Assembly: GCA_963814955.1 (NCBI GenBank)
Contig: CAWFEX010000012.1
Coordinates: forward strand, 248,001 to 312,000
DNA length: 64,000 nucleotides
Source: DATCJA01 sp963814955
GTDB lineage: Bacteria; Acidobacteriota; Vicinamibacteria; Vicinamibacterales; UBA2999
Direction of reading: 5' to 3'
Positions 60,328 to 64,000 of the stretch are shown in pieces. The translations under genes were made by a program, and so were the position numbers. The number at the start of each line of letters is the position of its first letter. Position 1 is the stretch's first letter. The notes under the pieces were generated by a model. The model was not told the origin of the DNA, did no database searches, and was given only the letters and a program-made list of their open reading frames with translations.

Positions 60328-62700
60328 CTAGGCGCGCCGCCCACCCGGCGCGGTCTCGCCCTTCCCTGCGCGTAACAGGCGGAGACTTTCGTCAATCCGC
60401 TCGACCAGCACCCGCTCCTGGTTCAGCATCCGCAATGTCTGGTGTGCTTCCTCGATGACGAATCGCACGTTGGCGAGCCGTCCGTTCAATTGATCAACCA
60501 TGGCCTTCTGATCGGTGACTGTCTTGAGATTTGCCTGAACACCTTCAAGAAGCGCCGTGAGCGTGGCTTTGGACTGGACGGCATTCGCGGCAATCTGTTC
60601 CTCCGTTACGGACGCCACCTCCATGAGTTGCTGCATCTCGCGACGGAGGGCAGCCACTTCCTGGTGCTGTTCGGCGACGAGTGGCATCTCCAGCGCGGAC
60701 TCCACGGCGACCGCGCTCTCGCCGACCGCCGTTATCGCCGCGTCGCGTTCGGCGAGCCGGTTCAGCGCGCGTTCGATTTCCTCGGACCTGCGGGCAAACT
60801 CTGCGATCTTGGCTTCGAGCGATTCGGCCTGAGCGATGGCCTCCTGCTGACGCGCTTCGACGCGCGCCAGTTCGTCGAGGACTTCCCCGCCCGCTGGACT
60901 CGAACGCGACAGCTCTTCAATGAGAGCGTACATGGCGTTCATGCGTTCCGCCGCGCCGCTTGCAAGCGCCTGACTCGCGGACGCAAATTCTGCCAGTCGC
61001 GACTCCTGGCGGGCGAGGTCCTCCTCCGCACGCCGCATTTGTTCGATGCGTTCGTTTGTTTCGTCCAGACGGCTGTTCAGGACGTTCAGCTGCGTCTCGA
61101 TGGATGGCATCCTGTCCTGGACCGAGGCCACGGCATTCACTGTCTCCTGAGCGCCTGCGACCTGCCGCACAATGTCGTCGAATCTAGCGGTGAGCGCATC
61201 GAGCTCTTCCCGGCGAGTGAGCTGCGATGTCAGCCGTCCATCGATGTCCGACGCGGTATCGCGCAACGCGTTGAGTCGTTCCTCCACGGAGCCGACGAAC
61301 TCCACGCGTTCGCCCACGCGTTGGAGACGGTCGTAAAGCTCCGACGACAGCTCGCTGAGCCGGTTCGCGTTGTGCAGGCCCTCATCGATCCGACCCATCC
61401 CGGCGAGAATCGTTTCCATCGTCTTTTCGAGCTCCGAACTGCGAGCGCGGAACGACGACAGGCGGTCGTCAAAGGCTTCGAGTGCCTTGCGGTCGTCGGT
61501 CAGCTTGTCGCGCAGCTGCGCCGCGCCGGTATAGGCGTGATGGAAGTCGTGGACGGCGTTCTGCAGCTCGTCCAGATCGGCCCGACTGCGCCGGAACCCT
61601 TCAATGTCCGCAGATGCGCGCGCCGACATCTCTTCCACTTCCGCCAGCTGTTCTCGAAGTGCTTCGAGGCCGGCTTGTTTCTTCGCCAACTCGTCGGCCT
61701 GCGTCAGCAGCTCCTGGAAGCTCGTCCGGAACTCGTCGCTCACCGCTGCCGTCACATCGAGCTTGGCTGCCGTCTCGGCCACCAGTTGGTCGAGCCGTGT
61801 CAGTCGTTCCTCGGTACGCTCCGTGTGACTCAACCAGCCGTCGAGCTTGGAAATGTGACTTGCCATTTTTCCGACGATTTCGTTCAGCCGGTTCGTGTCC
61901 AGCACGGCACGGTCGATGATCTGCTTCTGGGCATCCACAGCGTGAACCTTCTGGTCCACCTGCTCGGCAAGCGTGGTGAGCGATCCAAGTTTTTCTTCGA
62001 TGGTGTCGCTCAACTCGCGAAGGGCTTCCATCTGTCCGAGACGCCGCTCCATCTCCTTGACGGCTTCGCCAGCGGAGAACGCGTTGTCATCGGCCTCGCG
62101 TGATGCCTCTCGGATCGCGTCCACATCGCGGGTCAGCTCTGTGGCGGTGCTTCGCAGGCGTTCCAGGTCGCCGCGCAGCGAGGTTCCAAGATCGACCGCT
62201 TCTTTAATGCCGATAAGCTCAACCGAGGAGTGATGGAGCTGCAGGCGGAGCTCTTCGAACGTTGCACGCTCCCGCGCTATGGCTTCCACCGAGGCACGAG
62301 TCTCGGCGACTTCCGCTGATAGTTCGCGTGTCTGACGGCGGTGCTGATTCAGATCTCCGTCTGGGGCCGTCAGCTTTTCAATCTGACGCTGGGCCGAGCT
62401 GGTCGCGGCGAGGAGCGCCTGCACGCGCTCTTCGAGCTCACCAAGGGCCGATGCCCGCTGCTCCAGCTCCTGAAGCCGCTTCTCGAGGGCACTGGTGCTC
62501 GCGGTGGCCGAACCGGCCTTTGCATCGAGCTTCTGGAGAGCTTCGCCAACTTCAGCGAGCCTCGTGCTCTCGCCGGTCAGTTGATTCAGGATCGCGTTGA
62601 GGGCGCTCTGCTCTTCGCGTGCCGCGTTGACGAGAGCCTCGAGCTCCTCGTAGGACTTCTGCGGTTTCTTGCCACCGATGCCTTTGATGGCGTCAAACAT
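60328..62700 (-). CDS. Very long coiled-coil protein of unknown function
   Basis: A 790-residue protein that is almost entirely heptad-rich helix: EELEALVNAAREEQSALNAI near the start, then long runs rich in A, E, L, R and Q (LEKRLQELEQRASALGELEER, LSELSSELYDRLQRVGERVEF). There is no membrane segment, signal peptide or catalytic motif; the N-terminus MFDAIKGIGGKKPQKSYEE is basic. Of two adjacent ATGs I choose 62700, five bases after GAGG. Similarity to SMC or methyl-accepting proteins by eye is only compositional. It converges with mltD (9 bp apart) and is divergent from comM. Confidence 0.7.
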   Translation of the reverse strand: MFDAIKGIGGKKPQKSYEELEALVNAAREEQSALNAILNQLTGESTRLAEVGEALQKLDAKAGSATASTSALEKRLQELEQRASALGELEERVQALLAATSSAQRQIEKLTAPDGDLNQHRRQTRELSAEVAETRASVEAIARERATFEELRLQLHHSSVELIGIKEAVDLGTSLRGDLERLRSTATELTRDVDAIREASREADDNAFSAGEAVKEMERRLGQMEALRELSDTIEEKLGSLTTLAEQVDQKVHAVDAQKQIIDRAVLDTNRLNEIVGKMASHISKLDGWLSHTERTEERLTRLDQLVAETAAKLDVTAAVSDEFRTSFQELLTQADELAKKQAGLEALREQLAEVEEMSARASADIEGFRRSRADLDELQNAVHDFHHAYTGAAQLRDKLTDDRKALEAFDDRLSSFRARSSELEKTMETILAGMGRIDEGLHNANRLSELSSELYDRLQRVGERVEFVGSVEERLNALRDTASDIDGRLTSQLTRREELDALTARFDDIVRQVAGAQETVNAVASVQDRMPSIETQLNVLNSRLDETNERIEQMRRAEEDLARQESRLAEFASASQALASGAAERMNAMYALIEELSRSSPAGGEVLDELARVEARQQEAIAQAESLEAKIAEFARRSEEIERALNRLAERDAAITAVGESAVAVESALEMPLVAEQHQEVAALRREMQQLMEVASVTEEQIAANAVQSKATLTALLEGVQANLKTVTDQKAMVDQLNGRLANVRFVIEEAHQTLRMLNQERVLVERIDESLRLLRAGKGETAPGGRRA

Positions 62701-63026
62701 CATGTCCTCAACGCGCAACACTTGTATCGGCCGGCTGCCCGCATAGATCCAGAGACGGTCTCACGGCTGCGAGCCGCGACAGTCCTCATTGCAGCCGTTC
62801 CGCGGCGGAGTGAGGCCGTTCGGTCGGTATTGGTTTCGAAGGGAATCGCAGTGATGCGACATGAAGAATAACCGCCGCTGGACGTAAGCTCAAGCACAGA
62901 TTGCAGTTACGAACACACGTGGCGTGGCCTGGTGCGGCCGTTTCCGCGTACCGCCACGTGGGCCTGGCGAAACTTCCGGACTTTTCACGGACCGGCACAG
63001 CTCAGGAGCTTGCATAAGCCTCGGGC
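62701..63026. other. 326-bp gap between coiled-coil gene and comM
   Basis: Separates two divergent genes and should hold both promoters. No tRNA, small gene or clear promoter boxes could be supported. Confidence 0.5.
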
Positions 63027-64000
63027 GTGCTGGCAAGTCTGCGAAGCGCCGCAGTGTTCGGGGTCGAAGCCTACGGTGTTCATATCGAAGTCGATGTGTC
63101 GTTCGGGCTTCCCCACTTCACGATGGTTGGGCTGCCGGATGCGACAGTGCGGGAAAGCCGCGACCGGGTCCGGGCCGCAATCAGGAACTCCGGATTTGCT
63201 TTTCCATCCCATCGAATTACCGTCAATCTGGCTCCCGCAGATGTCCGCAAGGCGGGCTCCTCGTTCGATCTCCCTATTGCGCTGGGTCTGCTGGCGACTT
63301 CCGGCCAGCTGACGCGTCGCGCGGTCGACGACACCGTGGTCCTCGGCGAGTTGTCTCTGGACGGAGCGATCAATGGCATTCGTGGTGTGCTACCGATTGC
63401 CATTGCCGCGCGCCGTCTTGGCGTACGCCGGCTGCTGCTGCCACCGCAGAATGCCGCTGAGGCGACTGTCGTGGACGGCCTCGACGTGCAAGTCGCGCGG
63501 TCTTTGCCCGAGGCGTTGAACGCGTTGAACGACCCTGATTGCGCCGAACGCGCGTCGGTCTCGATGGTCGGCTCATCGCCGCTTCCTTCCGATGGCGACC
63601 TGGCGGAGGTCAGAGGCCAGCTGCTTCCGCGGCGCGCGCTGGAAATCGCCGCCGCCGGCGGACACAACCTCCTCCTCTGTGGTCCGCCAGGCGCGGGCAA
63701 AACGATGCTGGCGAGGCGTCTGGGCGGCATCCTGCCGCCCCTGACATTTGAAGAAGCGCTCGAATGCACGGCCGTGCACTCAGTCGCGGGCATTTTGCCG
63801 GCCGGTGCGGGCCTCCTGACCGCGCGGCCTTTTCGGGCGCCCCATCACACCATTTCCAACATCGCGCTCGTCGGCGGCGGTTCCAACCCGCGGCCAGGTG
63901 AAATTTCGCTGGCGCACAACGGCGTCCTCTTCCTCGACGAGATGCCAGAATTCGATCGGCGTGTTCTCGAGGTTCTCAGACAGCCGCTCGAGGAAGGGCG
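63027..64000 (+). CDS. comM: YifB/ComM-family AAA+ Mg-chelatase-like protein, partial
   Basis: Branch-migration helicase used in natural transformation in some bacteria. The first 324 residues are present; the gene continues past the right edge. The N-terminal domain begins VLASLRSAAVFGVEAYGVHIEVDVSF in two parts and has GLPDATVRESRDRVRAAI, FPSHRITVNLAPADVRKAG and LDLPIAL-like FDLPIALGLL. The ATPase core has Walker A LLCGPPGAGKTMLARRL, FRAPHHTISN and Walker B GVLFLDEMPEF. The GTG at 63027 gives the family start. The 5' end is intact. Confidence 0.93.
   Translation, partial: MLASLRSAAVFGVEAYGVHIEVDVSFGLPHFTMVGLPDATVRESRDRVRAAIRNSGFAFPSHRITVNLAPADVRKAGSSFDLPIALGLLATSGQLTRRAVDDTVVLGELSLDGAINGIRGVLPIAIAARRLGVRRLLLPPQNAAEATVVDGLDVQVARSLPEALNALNDPDCAERASVSMVGSSPLPSDGDLAEVRGQLLPRRALEIAAAGGHNLLLCGPPGAGKTMLARRLGGILPPLTFEEALECTAVHSVAGILPAGAGLLTARPFRAPHHTISNIALVGGGSNPRPGEISLAHNGVLFLDEMPEFDRRVLEVLRQPLEEG

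Noticed and set aside
60442..62103. 553-codon open frame antisense to the coiled-coil gene
   Set aside because: Shadow of a biased coding sequence. The sense frame has a good start and clear heptads; the antisense has no family motif.
1..64000. tRNA, rRNA genes, insertion sequences or defence systems
   Set aside because: None could be recognised by eye on either strand; absence of short RNAs is not proven without a covariance search.

Overview
The window looks like chromosomal DNA of a GC-rich diderm bacterium with LPS. Gene content and several domain fusions (LptC/OstA, LptF-LptG, a secretin ending in a cohesin-like domain, a PilMNOP/Gsp hybrid operon) suggest Acidobacteriota, perhaps the Vicinamibacteria group. 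That placement is inference from gene content; no rRNA or tRNA gene was recognised. Most genes are housekeeping or envelope genes in tight operons.

Layout. 1-5.2 kb: a cut-off multi-pass membrane sensor (-), a membrane protein, a PLP aminotransferase that seems to start at CTG, and a secreted PQQ-type propeller (-). 5.2-13.2 kb: guaA, dnaE, accA, recJ. 13.3-19.8 kb: LPS-export and regulatory block lptC/A fusion-lptB-rpoN-hpf-rapZ, then a cupin. 19.9-25.5 kb (-): ssb and a full tol-pal set (tolQ, tolR, tolA-like, tolB, pal, cpoB). 25.5-31.9 kb: recN, miaB, a bifunctional-nuclease-family gene, parA and parB, followed by a diverged partial duplication of parB. 32-36.5 kb: a GH57 glycosidase (-) divergent from an LptF-LptG fusion. 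36.5-44.4 kb: two beta-lactamase-fold serine hydrolases, a PHP/CehA-like protein, xerD and an amino-sugar recycling group (murQ, nagB, a BadF-type sugar kinase). 44.4-55.4 kb (-): an eleven-gene operon for a type II secretion / type IV pilus hybrid (gspF, gspE, pilM, pilN, pilO, pilP-like, secretin, two GspG pseudopilins, an Ig-repeat lipoprotein, a third pseudopilin). 55.5-58.5 kb: an unknown lipoprotein divergent from a bacterial microcompartment (BMC) shell gene and a CoA-acylating aldehyde dehydrogenase. 58.5-64 kb: an mltD-like transglycosylase, a very long coiled-coil protein (-) and the start of comM.

Most unusual points: (1) a stand-alone BMC-H + aldehyde dehydrogenase pair, where the enzyme carries a C-terminal tail with a candidate encapsulation helix and a small extra module; (2) a roughly 560-bp diverged copy of the end of parB whose left junction carries 28 bp identical to part of the GH57 gene 1.1 kb away; (3) short tandem or palindromic word repeats, different at each gene junction, some of which run into coding sequence (TolB N-terminus, RecN C-terminus); (4) fused Lpt machinery; (5) at least eight one-base frameshifts in otherwise intact genes, all beyond 25.8 kb and two of them in G runs, which most likely are sequence errors and should be read as such.
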